64,000 bases of DNA from Pseudodesulfovibrio sp. zrk46 (GCF_012516435.1 NZ_CP051216.1:248001-312000), one strand, 5' to 3'; counted from the first letter of the stretch, positions 7,969 to 17,324 are shown. Program-made: numbers and translations. The notes: generated by a model not told the origin, from the letters alone.

Positions 7969-8634
7969 ATGTTCGATTTCTTTTCACCCGAGGCGTTGCA
8001 GCGATACGCCATCCTTGCACCAGGACTGCTCCTGGCCCTGGTCTGCCATGAAGTGGGACACGGTTTCGTGGCCTACCTGCTGGGCGACCCCACGGCCAAG
8101 TCCGAAGGACGGCTGACCCTCAACCCCATCAAGCATCTCGATCTATTCGGCACTCTTGCCTTTTTCATCGTCCAGTTCGGCTGGGCCAAGCCGGTGCCGG
8201 TGAATCCACGCTATTTCCGAAACCCGCGTCTGGGCATGCTGCTCACAGCCATTGCCGGGCCGGGCGTCAATTTCATACTGGCCGCCATCTTTGCCGTGGC
8301 CATCCACATCATGACATCCATTCCGTTCACCCCCGGCTCCACCACGGAAAACGTGATAGTGCCGCTGTACCTGATCTGTCAGGCGGGCGTGTTCGTGAAT
8401 CTGATTCTGGGGGTGTTCAACCTCATCCCCATTCCGCCGCTGGACGGCAGCAACGTTCTGGCGTACTTTCTTCCGCCGCAGATGGCTTACAAGTACATGA
8501 GCCTGAGCCGATACGGGTTCCTGATCCTCATCGGTCTCATCATCGTCGGGCGGTATTCCGGCTACAATCTGGTTGGCGGCGTGATCCTTCCCATGGTTCG
8601 CGGCGCTGCACACCTGCTCGGCATCAACATATAA
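7969..8634 (+). CDS. Site-2-protease-family (M50) membrane metalloprotease
   Basis: 221 residues, strongly hydrophobic with about six membrane segments. The zinc motif HEVGH occurs in LALVCHEVGHGFVAYLLGD (H27, E28, H31), and the third ligand lies in FNLIPIPPLDGSNVL (about residue 160). The LTLNPIKHLDLFGTL and AGPGVNFILAAIFAV segments are typical of the minimal, PDZ-less M50B group. Such enzymes cut substrates within the membrane; the substrate here is unknown. It lies 16 bases before trpS and is probably co-transcribed, a frequent pairing in this lineage. Confidence 0.9.
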   Translation: MFDFFSPEALQRYAILAPGLLLALVCHEVGHGFVAYLLGDPTAKSEGRLTLNPIKHLDLFGTLAFFIVQFGWAKPVPVNPRYFRNPRLGMLLTAIAGPGVNFILAAIFAVAIHIMTSIPFTPGSTTENVIVPLYLICQAGVFVNLILGVFNLIPIPPLDGSNVLAYFLPPQMAYKYMSLSRYGFLILIGLIIVGRYSGYNLVGGVILPMVRGAAHLLGINI

Positions 8635-8650
8635 CACCACAATTTTCATC

Positions 8651-9640
8651 ATGAGCGACAACAACCGTATTCTCTCTGGCATGCGGCCCACCGGCCCCCT
8701 TCATCTCGGACACTACTTCGGCGTCATCGCCAACTGGCTCAAGCTCCAGGAAGAGTACAACTGCTTTTTCTTCGTGGCCGACTGGCATGCCCTGACCAGC
8801 GAATACGCAGATCCTACCAAGATCAAGGGGTTCGTCCCCGGCTTGGTCAAAGACTGGGTCGCATCCGGCCTTGATCCGGAAAAATGTACGATTTTCCAGC
8901 AGTCCATGGTCAAAGAGCACGCTGAACTGCACCTGCTCTTCTCCATGACCACTCCGCTTGGCTGGCTTGAACGTTGCCCCACCTACAAGGAACAGAAGAC
9001 CCAGTTGGCTGAGAAGAAGCTGAACACCTACGGTTTCCTCGGTTACCCGGTTCTTCAAGCTGCGGACATTCTGCTCTACAAGCCGTGCGCAGTCCCTGTC
9101 GGCAAGGATCAGTTGCCGCATCTGGAACTCACCCGTGAGATCGGTCGCCGTTTCAACCACCTGAACAAGACCGAACTGTTCCCGGAACCGGCAGACATGC
9201 TCACCGAAGAATGCAAACTGCCCGGTCTGGATGGTCGCAAGATGTCCAAGTCCTACGGCAACTCTATCCAGCTTTCCGAACCCATCGAGGAAATCATGCC
9301 CAAACTGCGGAGCATGAAGACCGACGAAAGCCGTCTACGCAAGTCCGATCCGGGCGATCCCGCAGTCTGCAACCTGTACCCGTACCACAAGCTCATGACC
9401 GATCCGGCCAAGCTGCCCGAGATTCAGGAAGGCTGCAAAAACGCCACTTGGGGTTGTGTTGATTGTAAGAAGGTACTCATGGAATCCATGGAAGCATTCC
9501 TCACCCCGTTCCACGAACGCCGCAATGCCTGCACCGATGAGCGCGTCGCCGAGATTCTGGACGCGGGCAACAAGAAGGCACGCGAATTCGCCATTAAGAC
9601 CATGGACGAAGTACGCGGCGTCCTGAACTTCGACTTTTAA
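8651..9640 (+). CDS. trpS: Tryptophanyl-tRNA synthetase
   Basis: 329 residues, the normal bacterial length. This class I synthetase charges tRNA-Trp. The HIGH-type signature is GPLHLGHYFG (H18-H21) and the KMSKS loop is GRKMSKSYGN near residue 197. DWHALTSEYADP, GYPVLQAADILLYKP and PVGKDQLPHLELTREIGRRFN are strong TrpRS landmarks. Starts 16 bases after the M50 protease gene, consistent with an operon. Confidence 0.97.
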   Translation: MSDNNRILSGMRPTGPLHLGHYFGVIANWLKLQEEYNCFFFVADWHALTSEYADPTKIKGFVPGLVKDWVASGLDPEKCTIFQQSMVKEHAELHLLFSMTTPLGWLERCPTYKEQKTQLAEKKLNTYGFLGYPVLQAADILLYKPCAVPVGKDQLPHLELTREIGRRFNHLNKTELFPEPADMLTEECKLPGLDGRKMSKSYGNSIQLSEPIEEIMPKLRSMKTDESRLRKSDPGDPAVCNLYPYHKLMTDPAKLPEIQEGCKNATWGCVDCKKVLMESMEAFLTPFHERRNACTDERVAEILDAGNKKAREFAIKTMDEVRGVLNFDF

Positions 9641-9716
9641 TCTGCGCCCGTTTCCCATTTCCCAGCAATTGGGTTAGGCTTGGCCGCATCATATACAATT
9701 TATAAGGAGCATTTTT

Positions 9717-10145
9717 ATGACAGCCCAAAAAGGCAGCACAGTTAAAGTTCACTACACCGGCACCCTGAAAGAAGACGGTAGCCAGTTTGATTCCAGCGAA
9801 GGTCGCGATCCTCTGGAGTTCAAGCTTGGTGAAGGCATGGTCATCGCCGGTTTCGAACGCGCTGTCATCGGCAAGTCCGTGGGCGATTCCGTGTCCGTGG
9901 AAGTTTCCCCCGAGGAAGGCTACGGCGAACCCAACGACCAGCTGGTGTTCCAGGTCCGCAAGGAGCAGTTGCCTCCTAACGTGGAACTGGAAGAAGGCAT
10001 CATGCTGGAAATCCGCACTCAGGACGGCCAGCCCGCCTACGTGCGCGTGACCGCTTTCGACGACGAGATGGTCACTCTGGACGGCAACCATCCCCTGGCA
10101 GGCCAGACCCTGTGCTTTGACATCACAGTGGTGGAAATCGCCTAG
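9717..10145 (+). CDS. FKBP-type peptidyl-prolyl isomerase, SlyD-like
   Basis: 142 residues: an FKBP fold (VKVHYTGTLKEDGSQFDSS, PLEFKLGEGMVIAGFERAVIG) with an insert-in-flap chaperone domain starting SPEEGYGEPNDQLVFQV, as in SlyD. The His/Cys-rich metal-binding tail of E. coli SlyD is absent; the protein ends LCFDITVVEIA. Expected role is cytoplasmic prolyl isomerisation and holdase activity. A strong AAGGAG lies upstream of the ATG. Confidence 0.92.
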   Translation: MTAQKGSTVKVHYTGTLKEDGSQFDSSEGRDPLEFKLGEGMVIAGFERAVIGKSVGDSVSVEVSPEEGYGEPNDQLVFQVRKEQLPPNVELEEGIMLEIRTQDGQPAYVRVTAFDDEMVTLDGNHPLAGQTLCFDITVVEIA

Positions 10146-10178
10146 ATAGTTACCGATCAGTTATAGTTGAACAGACAC

Positions 10179-10214
10179 CCCGCCCTGCGTCCTTTGTGAC
10201 ACGGGGCGGGTTTC
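10179..10214 (+). terminator. Intrinsic terminator after the FKBP gene
   Basis: CCCGCCC at 10179-10185 pairs with GGGCGGG at 10204-10210, followed by TTTCGT. It separates the isomerase from the aminotransferase. Confidence 0.6.
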
Positions 10215-10236
10215 GTACATAGAAGAGAGAGAAGAG

Positions 10237-11418
10237 ATGAGCATTTCCAAACGCTGTTGCGATCTGACCCCGTTCCTTGTCATGGAGATTCTGGAGAAAG
10301 CGCAGGAAATGGAGCGAGCGGGCGAACACATCATCCACATGCAGATCGGCGAGCCGGACTTCGACACCCCGGACTGCATCAAGCGAGCTTCCTGTCGTGC
10401 GCTGGACAACGGCCACACCCACTACACCCATTCGCTGGGCATCATGGAGCTGCGCGAGGCCATCGCCGAAGACCACAAGAAACGCTATGGCGTCACGGTC
10501 GACCCGGCCAACATCGTGGTCACGCAGGGTACCAGCCCGGCCATGCTCACCCTCTTCACGGCACTTCTGGAGGACGGCGACAAGGTCATCACCTCTGACC
10601 CGTGCTACGCCTGCTATGACAATTTCATCACCTATGCCGGGGCCGAACCGGTCAAGGTCGCAGTCTCCGAGGACGACTCCTTCCAGTACCGCGTCTCCGC
10701 CATCCGCGAGGCCATCGACGCCAACCCCGGCGTGAAGGCGATCCTCATCAACTCTCCGGCCAACCCCACCGGCACCCTGCTCTCGCCCGAGCGCATGCAG
10801 GCCATTGCCGATCTGGCCGAGGAGAAAGGCATCTGGATTTTCTCCGACGAAATTTACCACGGCCTCGTCTACGAGGGGAAGGAGCACTCCATACTCGAGT
10901 ACACGGACCGCTGCTTCGTGATGAACGGTTTTTCCAAGCTCTACGCCATGACCGGCTGGCGTCTCGGCTACCTGATCGCGCCTGCGGATTTCGTCCGCAC
11001 CCTTCAGGTCATGTGTCAGAACTTCTTCATCTCAGCCAACACCATGGCACAGTGGGGCGGCGTGGCCGCGCTCAAGGAAGCAGAACTGGACGTGGCCCGC
11101 ATGAAGGAAATCTACAACGAGCGCCGGGTGTACATGCTCGAACGTCTCAAGGGCATGGGTTTCAACATCAAACATGATCCCACCGGAGCATTCTATGCGC
11201 TGGTGAACATGCGCCATCTGGCTGAAAAGTTCGACGGCTCTTCCTTGAAGCTGGCTTACGACATCCTTGAAAAGGCCAAAATCGGCGTGACCCCCGGCAT
11301 CGACTTCGGCGAGGGGGCAGAAGGTTTTATCCGCTTCTCCTATGCCAACTCCATCGAGAACATCCGCGAAGGCATGGATCGACTGGAACGCTACATCAAG
11401 GAGCACCACTCCGCATAG
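10237..11418 (+). CDS. Pyridoxal-phosphate aminotransferase, class I/II
   Basis: 393 residues of the fold-type I aspartate-aminotransferase superfamily. Landmarks: IGEPDFDTP near the start, VVTQGTSPAMLTLF, INSPANPTGTLL, IWIFSDEIYHGLVYEG, the PLP lysine in GFSKLYAMTGWRLGY (K234), and the C-terminal arginine in IRFSYANS. The closest style is the aspartate/alanine/LL-diaminopimelate group; the amino donor cannot be fixed from sequence alone. It has its own ribosome site (AGAGAAGAG) and lies between two terminators, so it is likely monocistronic. Confidence 0.9.
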   Translation: MSISKRCCDLTPFLVMEILEKAQEMERAGEHIIHMQIGEPDFDTPDCIKRASCRALDNGHTHYTHSLGIMELREAIAEDHKKRYGVTVDPANIVVTQGTSPAMLTLFTALLEDGDKVITSDPCYACYDNFITYAGAEPVKVAVSEDDSFQYRVSAIREAIDANPGVKAILINSPANPTGTLLSPERMQAIADLAEEKGIWIFSDEIYHGLVYEGKEHSILEYTDRCFVMNGFSKLYAMTGWRLGYLIAPADFVRTLQVMCQNFFISANTMAQWGGVAALKEAELDVARMKEIYNERRVYMLERLKGMGFNIKHDPTGAFYALVNMRHLAEKFDGSSLKLAYDILEKAKIGVTPGIDFGEGAEGFIRFSYANSIENIREGMDRLERYIKEHHSA

Positions 11419-11440
11419 TTGCTGCCCCATCGAAAACAAA

Positions 11441-11481
11441 AACGCCCCTCTCATCCGATGTGATGAGAGGGGCGTTTTTTT
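11441..11481 (+). terminator. Strong bidirectional intrinsic terminator
   Basis: Perfect 14-bp stem (AACGCCCCTCTCAT at 11441-11454 with its complement at 11463-11476), then a T7 run. The opposite strand also ends in a U-rich tail. It serves both the aminotransferase and the convergent gene ending at 11497. Confidence 0.9.
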
Positions 11482-11496
11482 GCGATGAAATACTGC

Positions 11497-12105
11497 TTAG
11501 ACCGTGATGTTCAACCCGGTGTATGCGGATGAACCAAAACCCATCAGGGAAGAACCACCGCTGAACCAGGTGCGCGGGTCTGAGTTGTCTTCATACCACC
11601 ACGCCATGGACTGCTGCTGGATGCTCTGACGCATTTCGGTGGGAGAAAGCGTGGAGCGCGACGTACTGGTGAGCTTTCCGAGCTGGATGATCTTCTGGAA
11701 CTCTTCAACCTTGTCAGGATTGTCCTCGAAATACTTGTCGATGACCGCCTTGTCGGGGTGACCTTCCTGCACGATAACCTTTCCGGTCGTGGGGTCCCAT
11801 GTCAGCGGGTACTTGGAATCCGGATCAACGCCGAGCTTCTCAAGGTCAGCCTTGACCTCTTCATCCCACTTCTCTTCAAGGCTCTTGCGGTAGGTATCGA
11901 CATCATCAAAGGAGAGCTTGCCGTCATCCCCTTTGGGCACGTCGGCAAGAATTGCATTGATGGAATTGCGAATCTGCGTCTTCCAATTTGCGCTGGAAGA
12001 ATCTGTCGTGCTGTCGCTGCTCTGCGTTTCGGATTGAGAACTCAGAGTCTGAAGCAAAGAATAACTGTTGGAATAGCTTCCCACGCCGTACGGATTGATG
12101 GCCAT
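11497..12105 (-). CDS. Hypothetical protein, Ser/Gln-rich N-terminus
   Basis: 202 residues from the ATG at 12103-12105 (AAGGTGGGA upstream; an in-frame ATG at 12121-12123 is an alternative). Not recognised. The first 50 residues are rich in Ser, Gln and Thr (low complexity). Residues ~65-90 contain KGDDGKLSFDDVDTYRKSLEE, which resembles one EF-hand-like calcium loop followed by a helix. The C-terminus is glycine/aromatic-rich (FSGGSSLMGFGSS). No signal peptide or membrane segment. It converges with the aminotransferase and shares its terminator. Confidence 0.75.
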   Translation of the reverse strand: MAINPYGVGSYSNSYSLLQTLSSQSETQSSDSTTDSSSANWKTQIRNSINAILADVPKGDDGKLSFDDVDTYRKSLEEKWDEEVKADLEKLGVDPDSKYPLTWDPTTGKVIVQEGHPDKAVIDKYFEDNPDKVEEFQKIIQLGKLTSTSRSTLSPTEMRQSIQQQSMAWWYEDNSDPRTWFSGGSSLMGFGSSAYTGLNITV

Positions 12106-12228
12106 GGTGTCCCACCTTGTCATTATGTTGAATTGGCATTTTTTTCCCAATGCGTAAGAAAGCATAAGTTGTGCCAAGAAACATAAAGACAGAGCCCGCT
12201 TGGAGTGATTCTTAAACGGAGGCAATAT

Positions 12229-12960
12229 TTAGTAGCAGACCTCCAAATCGCGCTCCTGAATGAGCGCGTCCAATTCCTTCTGGAAAGCATTTACAATAGT
12301 TTCGTCTGCATTCTTGTTGAATGCGATACACAGCGGATATTTCTTCAAAGAATAGACCACCTCATACTTGTCGGGATCGAATCCGAGGTATTTGAGCGCA
12401 TAGGCTGCCACTTTGGCGTCGTACACAAACAGATCAATCCGCCCATCCTGCAATTTCTTCCAATTGGATTCCGATGAGTTGGCAATATCAAGATATCTCT
12501 CAGGAACAAAACCACGAATCAGCTGATGGCCGATATCCTCACGAACCACACCGATGCGATACTTTTGAAAATCCACAAGCGATTTAAGGACGATGCCATC
12601 ATCTTTCCGAGCCAGAACACCGATCTGGGCACAGCCAATCGGACACACCCATTTGAATTTATCCATTCGTCCCGGGCTTTGCACCGTCCCGTATATGGCC
12701 GCATTTTTTGAATTGAGCACTTCATTGTACCCTCTTGCCCACGGCTCCAATTCGATTGTTGTAGAATCTTTCATGCCAATCCGCTCGATGATTTCAACGA
12801 TGATATCCGTCGACAATCCAATCAAACGGCCGTGCTCCATATAGTTGTAAGGAGGATATGACTCGGTAAAAATTCGTAGTTTTACGGGCTCCTGACCGGA
12901 TGCCACATGCGCTGAACAAAAAAGGAATAGCAAAGCGACCGCAATAAACCGTAAACGCAT
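12229..12960 (-). CDS. Periplasmic amino-acid-type binding protein (SBP_bac_3)
   Basis: 243 residues with a signal peptide (FIAVALLFLFCSAHVASG). The mature part opens KLRIFTESYPPYNYMEHGRL, then GLSTDIIVEIIERIG, the classical family 3 solute-binding start. YGTVQSPGRMDKFKWVCP and the lobe-2 segment YRIGVVREDIGHQLI follow. No permease or ATPase genes are adjacent, so it may feed a distant transporter or act as a sensor. Start at the ATG 12958-12960. Confidence 0.88.
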   Translation of the reverse strand: MRLRFIAVALLFLFCSAHVASGQEPVKLRIFTESYPPYNYMEHGRLIGLSTDIIVEIIERIGMKDSTTIELEPWARGYNEVLNSKNAAIYGTVQSPGRMDKFKWVCPIGCAQIGVLARKDDGIVLKSLVDFQKYRIGVVREDIGHQLIRGFVPERYLDIANSSESNWKKLQDGRIDLFVYDAKVAAYALKYLGFDPDKYEVVYSLKKYPLCIAFNKNADETIVNAFQKELDALIQERDLEVCY

Positions 12961-13031
12961 TTCTCACCGCCTGTTAACGTAGTCCGGATACTGCCTTCAT
13001 AACCTAATTAGGGTCTGTACCATATTAGAAA

Positions 13032-13060
13032 CAAAAAAGCCGCCCATACGGACGGCCTTT
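13032..13060 (-). terminator. Intrinsic terminator of the DUF115 gene
   Basis: On the minus strand GCCGTCC pairs with GGGCGGC (one G-U) and is followed by six T residues. Confidence 0.75.
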
Positions 13061-13087
13061 CTGACTTCTTCTCCAGTCGAGCAGACG

Positions 13088-14863
13088 TTATGCCACAGCC
13101 TGCCGTGCCTTCTTGATATCAACACAGACCAAACGGTCGATTTCACGGACTTTTTTCATCACGCACTTTGCGATGCGCTTGAACTCGGGGAAATCCTTGG
13201 GCTCGTATTCGAACTTGGCGCGGGTCAATCCGGCCATGTCGATGGCTTCGTTAAAGAGATACGGCATGTACAGCGGGTCCTGCTTGATGAACATTTCCAC
13301 GCGATTCATGGTCTCATGGATTGCCTGCTGATTCTCCTTGAGATTGCGGAACAGCTTGGCGAGATGCTTTTCGGCGTTACGCAAGGAGGTGGACCACATG
13401 GGCCCACGCGGCTCAAGCGGCATTTCCTTGCCCTTGTCGCGACACGCCATGAGCTCGGTCATGAAGCGATCCACGCTGCCGGGAGCCGAAGCAAGGATAC
13501 CTTCCTTATAAGCCGTGTTGATGTCGATGGCCTTTGTGCCCTTGATTTCAACACCACCGCCGTAAATATTGTAGACCGGGAACGGAGACTGACGAAGGTC
13601 GTCCTCCACCTCTCGCTTGGCGGTCATGTACTGAATCGTGGTCAGAATTTCCTCACCATCCATGTTGGTGGTGTGCTGGTGGAAGTGCTGCAGCGGGATA
13701 TCCACGTAGCGGCTATGGTGCCCGCTGGAGTGAGACCGGTTGCCCAGCCATGCGTAGTCCTGACCGACCATGCAGATGTGGGACACGCCGCAACGGCGCA
13801 GGAAACGGGAGAGCGTCACCGAGACGTTACCGCCAGCATCCAGCACCAGATCATGATCCTTCATGACATAGGTACCCATGCCGCCAACCGTCCACAACGG
13901 GATAGTGGGACCGGTGTACCGCTTCAAGATATCAGGATTGACCTTGGTGGAGTAAATCAGCGGGATATCCTGCACGAAGTCGGGATCAAGACGTTCGAAC
14001 ACGTCGAGCAGGGTCTTATCGTAATCGATGGCGAGGCAGAAATGCGGCTTGATGCCCATGTTCTGCAGAACCGGAACGGTCTGGAGCGCACAGGTATAAA
14101 GGACATGGCTGCGACTCTTCTTCAGGTCAGGAGCATGTTTCTCCAGCGAAGGACCGGCACCGAGGATGACCGCACCGACGCCGCCGGCCTTGCCTTCCAT
14201 CTCCTTGAGGGAGCCATCGGACAGGGCGCGCTTGAAGTTGCGAATCTCATTGCCGACCATAACATCCTGTTTGAAACGAAGCGTGGACAGCTCAAGCGAA
14301 AAGTTCTCCAGCTTGTCGCGGACGATCCTGGCCCACTGGGCGTACTCGGGACCCAGCTGCTGGCTGGCGATATCGCCCTTGAGGTGAATCTGACCGTACA
14401 CGAACTGCAGGTCCAGATTGCGGATCACTTCATAGATGTAATCCTGATCCGGAACCATGATGTGAAATTTCTTGGCTTCGAAGAACGGGCGGTAATCGGT
14501 CTGACCGAGGCAGGCCAACAGCATTTCCGCGCGCGGCTCGATGAGCATGACCTTGTGGGAATCAGGAGTATTGGCCAGCACATGGTTGACGCCGTATCCG
14601 AGGTTCGCGCCCACGATGAAAGTGGCGGAGCTCTCCGGTTTCTCGCTGCTCAGCCACGTTCCGTACAACCCGTCCGGCGGCAGGGTTTCGAACATGCCCT
14701 TGCCGCTCTCCATGCGCCAGTCATGAATACCCAGCTCATTGATGAAGATGTTGTTGATCAACAGCTCTTCCTTGAACTCCTGAGTGGAGAGCCACTGATA
14801 AATGGGGTTTCCGGTGCGCTGGAGATACTCGATGTTGTCCTGTAAAAACGGGTACGCGGTCAT
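13088..14863 (-). CDS. DUF115 (MptE-like/motility accessory factor) family protein
   Basis: 591 residues from the ATG 14861-14863, chosen because AAGAGGAA lies 7 bases upstream; an in-frame ATG at 14890 would add nine residues. The central region carries the DUF115 signature: GAVILGAGPSLEKHAPDLKK, then VLYTCALQTVPVLQNMGIKPHF and LAIDYDKTLLDVF. Relatives include archaeal 6-hydroxymethylpterin pyrophosphokinase MptE and the Maf proteins that glycosylate flagellin with nonulosonic acids in Campylobacter, Helicobacter and Desulfovibrio-type bacteria. With 590 residues the protein is Maf-sized. No flagellin or sugar-biosynthesis genes are adjacent, so the target is not shown. Confidence 0.82.
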   Translation of the reverse strand: MTAYPFLQDNIEYLQRTGNPIYQWLSTQEFKEELLINNIFINELGIHDWRMESGKGMFETLPPDGLYGTWLSSEKPESSATFIVGANLGYGVNHVLANTPDSHKVMLIEPRAEMLLACLGQTDYRPFFEAKKFHIMVPDQDYIYEVIRNLDLQFVYGQIHLKGDIASQQLGPEYAQWARIVRDKLENFSLELSTLRFKQDVMVGNEIRNFKRALSDGSLKEMEGKAGGVGAVILGAGPSLEKHAPDLKKSRSHVLYTCALQTVPVLQNMGIKPHFCLAIDYDKTLLDVFERLDPDFVQDIPLIYSTKVNPDILKRYTGPTIPLWTVGGMGTYVMKDHDLVLDAGGNVSVTLSRFLRRCGVSHICMVGQDYAWLGNRSHSSGHHSRYVDIPLQHFHQHTTNMDGEEILTTIQYMTAKREVEDDLRQSPFPVYNIYGGGVEIKGTKAIDINTAYKEGILASAPGSVDRFMTELMACRDKGKEMPLEPRGPMWSTSLRNAEKHLAKLFRNLKENQQAIHETMNRVEMFIKQDPLYMPYLFNEAIDMAGLTRAKFEYEPKDFPEFKRIAKCVMKKVREIDRLVCVDIKKARQAVA

Positions 14864-15001
14864 GCCGATTCCTCTTATTATGGTTTTCACTTTTCGCTGC
14901 CATGCATTTGCACGTTATGTGCCAGTTGCACGAACCCGTTTTTTGCCCTACCTTGCTGGAACGACAAAAAATCACTTTGCCCATGATTTCAGGGGAATGA
15001 C

Positions 15002-17281
15002 ATGAATAAAGACCTGCTTGCGCTCATCGGCGATACGCCGTTGGTGGAAATTCGCCACCTTAATCCCAACCCGCACGTCAAGATTTTGGCGAAGATCGAG
15101 GCCCAGAATCCCGGCGGATCCGTCAAAGACCGGGTCGCTGCCGGCATGATTGCGGCAGCCGAGGCTTCCGGTGAATTGACCAAAGACAAGATCATCATCG
15201 AGGCAACCTCCGGCAACACCGGCGTGGGCCTCGCCATGGTCGCGGCCATCAAGGGTTACCGCATCAAGCTGCTCATGCCCGAGACCGCCAGTGAAGAGCG
15301 CAAGATGATCATGGCCGCCTACGGTGCTGAGCTGGAGCTGACGCCCGGGCACCTCGCCACGGACGGCGCCATTGAGCAGGCATACCGTTACGCCCGTGAG
15401 GAGCCTGAGAAGTACGTCCTCATGGACCAGTACAACAACCTCGCCTCCATCGATGCCCACTACAACGGCACCGGCAAAGAAATCTGGGAGCAAACCGACG
15501 GCACAGTCACCCACTGCGTCATGACGCTGGGCACTTCCGGTACAGCCATGGGCATCGCCAAACGACTTCACGAGGAAGGCAACGTGCACGTTGCCGCTGT
15601 TGAGCCATACGCAGGCCACAAGATTCAGGGCCTCAAGAACATGCTGGAGTCATACCCGCCCGGCATCTACGACAAGACCGCGCTGGATGAAATCCTGCAC
15701 GTGGACGACGAGACCGCCTTTGACAACTGCCGCCGCCTCGCCAAAGAGGAAGGCCTCTTCGTGGGCATGAGCTCCGGCGCGGCCATGGGCGGAGCGCTCC
15801 AACTGGCTGAGCGCATCGAATCCGGCACCATTGTCGTTGTCTTCCCGGACAGCGGCGAGCGTTATCTTTCCACTCATCTTTACAGGCAGCAGGCTGGCAG
15901 CGGCATCACGGTCTTTGACATGGCCACCGGCGCGCACAAGCATCTGAACACCGGAGCGGGCCTCGGCATTTACACAATGGGTCCCAGCCTCGATAACCCC
16001 GATGGTCTGGACGCATGGCGACGCGTGATCCTGTTGGACGTGCTTACCCGCCATCTCGCCTCCCGTGGCGTCAAATGCGACACGGCTGTCGGTCTGACCG
16101 ATATGGACGACCGCACCCTGGCCGCCGCCCGTGAACGCAATGCCTCGCGCGAAGAGTTCGCATCAGATCTCAAGAACGTTATCCTCGCCCGCGCCAGCCA
16201 GGTGGGCGTGGCCGACACGGTCAATTTCCCCCTCTCCTCGGCCAGCAACGACATTTCCCTCGACCTGTGCAAAAAGCTCCTCGGCAAAGGGCTCGCCTAC
16301 GAGAAGCTGCGCTCGGTCTACTTCGACGTGTTCCGTGACAAGCGTTATGGTGAAATCACCACCACGGACATGGACAAAGTCTCCGGCGGCCGCACTGTGG
16401 ATCTTGATGCCTACGTCAAGGACAATCCGCTGGACTTCACCCTGCTCAAGCGCGCCTCGCTCCTCGACCTGAAGCGCGGCGAAGTGCTCGAAACCCAATG
16501 GGGCAACGTGCGCCCGACATGGTTCCTGCAACATGCGGCCACGGCCCTCACCGCCCTGCCGCGCATCGACATCATGATCGGCAGCGAGAAACATCGCTTC
16601 CCCCATCTCGAAAACCTCCGCGCCATCTGGTCCACCGCCGGTCGCGAGCTTCAGGCATGGATGGTCGGTCATCAGGCTCCCAGCGCCCCCGACGACACCC
16701 TTGACTCAGTGGCCGAAAAACTCGGCGGTTATCGCGCAGCCCGTCTCTGGCTCCTGTCCGTGGCAACCCGCAAGCCGCTCTGCGCCAGTGACGACACCCT
16801 CTCCATGTGGGCTCGCAACTGGCGCAAGGTGCAGGAAGCTGCCGCCATGCTGACGCTGGCTGCCGCCACCAAGGGCGATTCCCTGCCCTCGGATGTGGAA
16901 CAGGCCGTGTTCGACCTCAAAGCCGGATTCCGCACCGCCATGGATGAGGATGTATCCCTCCACCATTTCTGGCCCGTGCTCTTCAAGTTCGTGAAGCAGG
17001 TCAATGGCTGGTCCGCTGCAGGTTCCCTCTCCGGTGCCGCTGCCAAGCATTGCCTCGACGAGTTGATGGTCGTGGACGGTATTCTCGGTATCCTCGATCA
17101 TGCCCGCATGCCCGTCCCGCTTTCCGAGTTGCCCGAGAATGTCCAGGGCATGCTCGCCGATCGTCAGAAGGCACGCGAAGCCAAGGATTTCGAAGCGTCC
17201 GATGCGCTCCGCGATCTCATCGCCAAGGCTGGCTACCGATTGGAAGACACCGCCAAGATTCCCCGCGTGTTTAGAAATTAA
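15002..17281 (+). CDS. Fusion of cysteine synthase (CysK/CysM-type) with a degenerate cysteinyl-tRNA-synthetase-like domain
   Basis: 759 residues in one frame. Residues 1-~305 are a complete PLP-dependent O-acetylserine sulfhydrylase: IGDTPLVEIRHL, NPGGSVKDRV with the PLP lysine K42, EATSGNTGVGLA, LGTSGTAMGIAK, GMSSGAAMGG. From ~318 to the end it aligns in order with CysRS: GIYTMGPSL for MYVCGPT, DVLTRHLASRG, TDMDDRTLAAARE, FPHLEN for FPHHEN, and the CysRS tail KDFEASDALRDLI...YRLED. The zinc-binding cysteine of the CGPT motif is Met, the HIGH motif is lost (LDAWRR in its place) and no KMSKS is present, so tRNA charging is unlikely. A regulatory or scaffold role is an inference. Ribosome site AGGGGAA before the ATG. 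Confidence 0.9.
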   Translation: MNKDLLALIGDTPLVEIRHLNPNPHVKILAKIEAQNPGGSVKDRVAAGMIAAAEASGELTKDKIIIEATSGNTGVGLAMVAAIKGYRIKLLMPETASEERKMIMAAYGAELELTPGHLATDGAIEQAYRYAREEPEKYVLMDQYNNLASIDAHYNGTGKEIWEQTDGTVTHCVMTLGTSGTAMGIAKRLHEEGNVHVAAVEPYAGHKIQGLKNMLESYPPGIYDKTALDEILHVDDETAFDNCRRLAKEEGLFVGMSSGAAMGGALQLAERIESGTIVVVFPDSGERYLSTHLYRQQAGSGITVFDMATGAHKHLNTGAGLGIYTMGPSLDNPDGLDAWRRVILLDVLTRHLASRGVKCDTAVGLTDMDDRTLAAARERNASREEFASDLKNVILARASQVGVADTVNFPLSSASNDISLDLCKKLLGKGLAYEKLRSVYFDVFRDKRYGEITTTDMDKVSGGRTVDLDAYVKDNPLDFTLLKRASLLDLKRGEVLETQWGNVRPTWFLQHAATALTALPRIDIMIGSEKHRFPHLENLRAIWSTAGRELQAWMVGHQAPSAPDDTLDSVAEKLGGYRAARLWLLSVATRKPLCASDDTLSMWARNWRKVQEAAAMLTLAAATKGDSLPSDVEQAVFDLKAGFRTAMDEDVSLHHFWPVLFKFVKQVNGWSAAGSLSGAAAKHCLDELMVVDGILGILDHARMPVPLSELPENVQGMLADRQKAREAKDFEASDALRDLIAKAGYRLEDTAKIPRVFRN

Positions 17282-17286
17282 GAATG

Positions 17287-17312
17287 CCGTCCGGTGAAAC
17301 CTCGCCGGACGG
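17287..17312 (+). terminator. Stem-loop after the cysteine synthase fusion
   Basis: CCGTCCGG (17287-17294) and CCGGACGG (17305-17312) form a perfect 8-bp stem 6 bases after the stop. No U-run follows, so it may act as an mRNA 3' stabiliser rather than a terminator. Confidence 0.5.
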
Positions 17313-17324
17313 GCGTTCCCAACT

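Noticed and set aside
13316-14845. 509-codon open frame antisense to the DUF115 gene
   Set aside because: Shadow of a well-supported gene with recognised motifs; no ribosome site.
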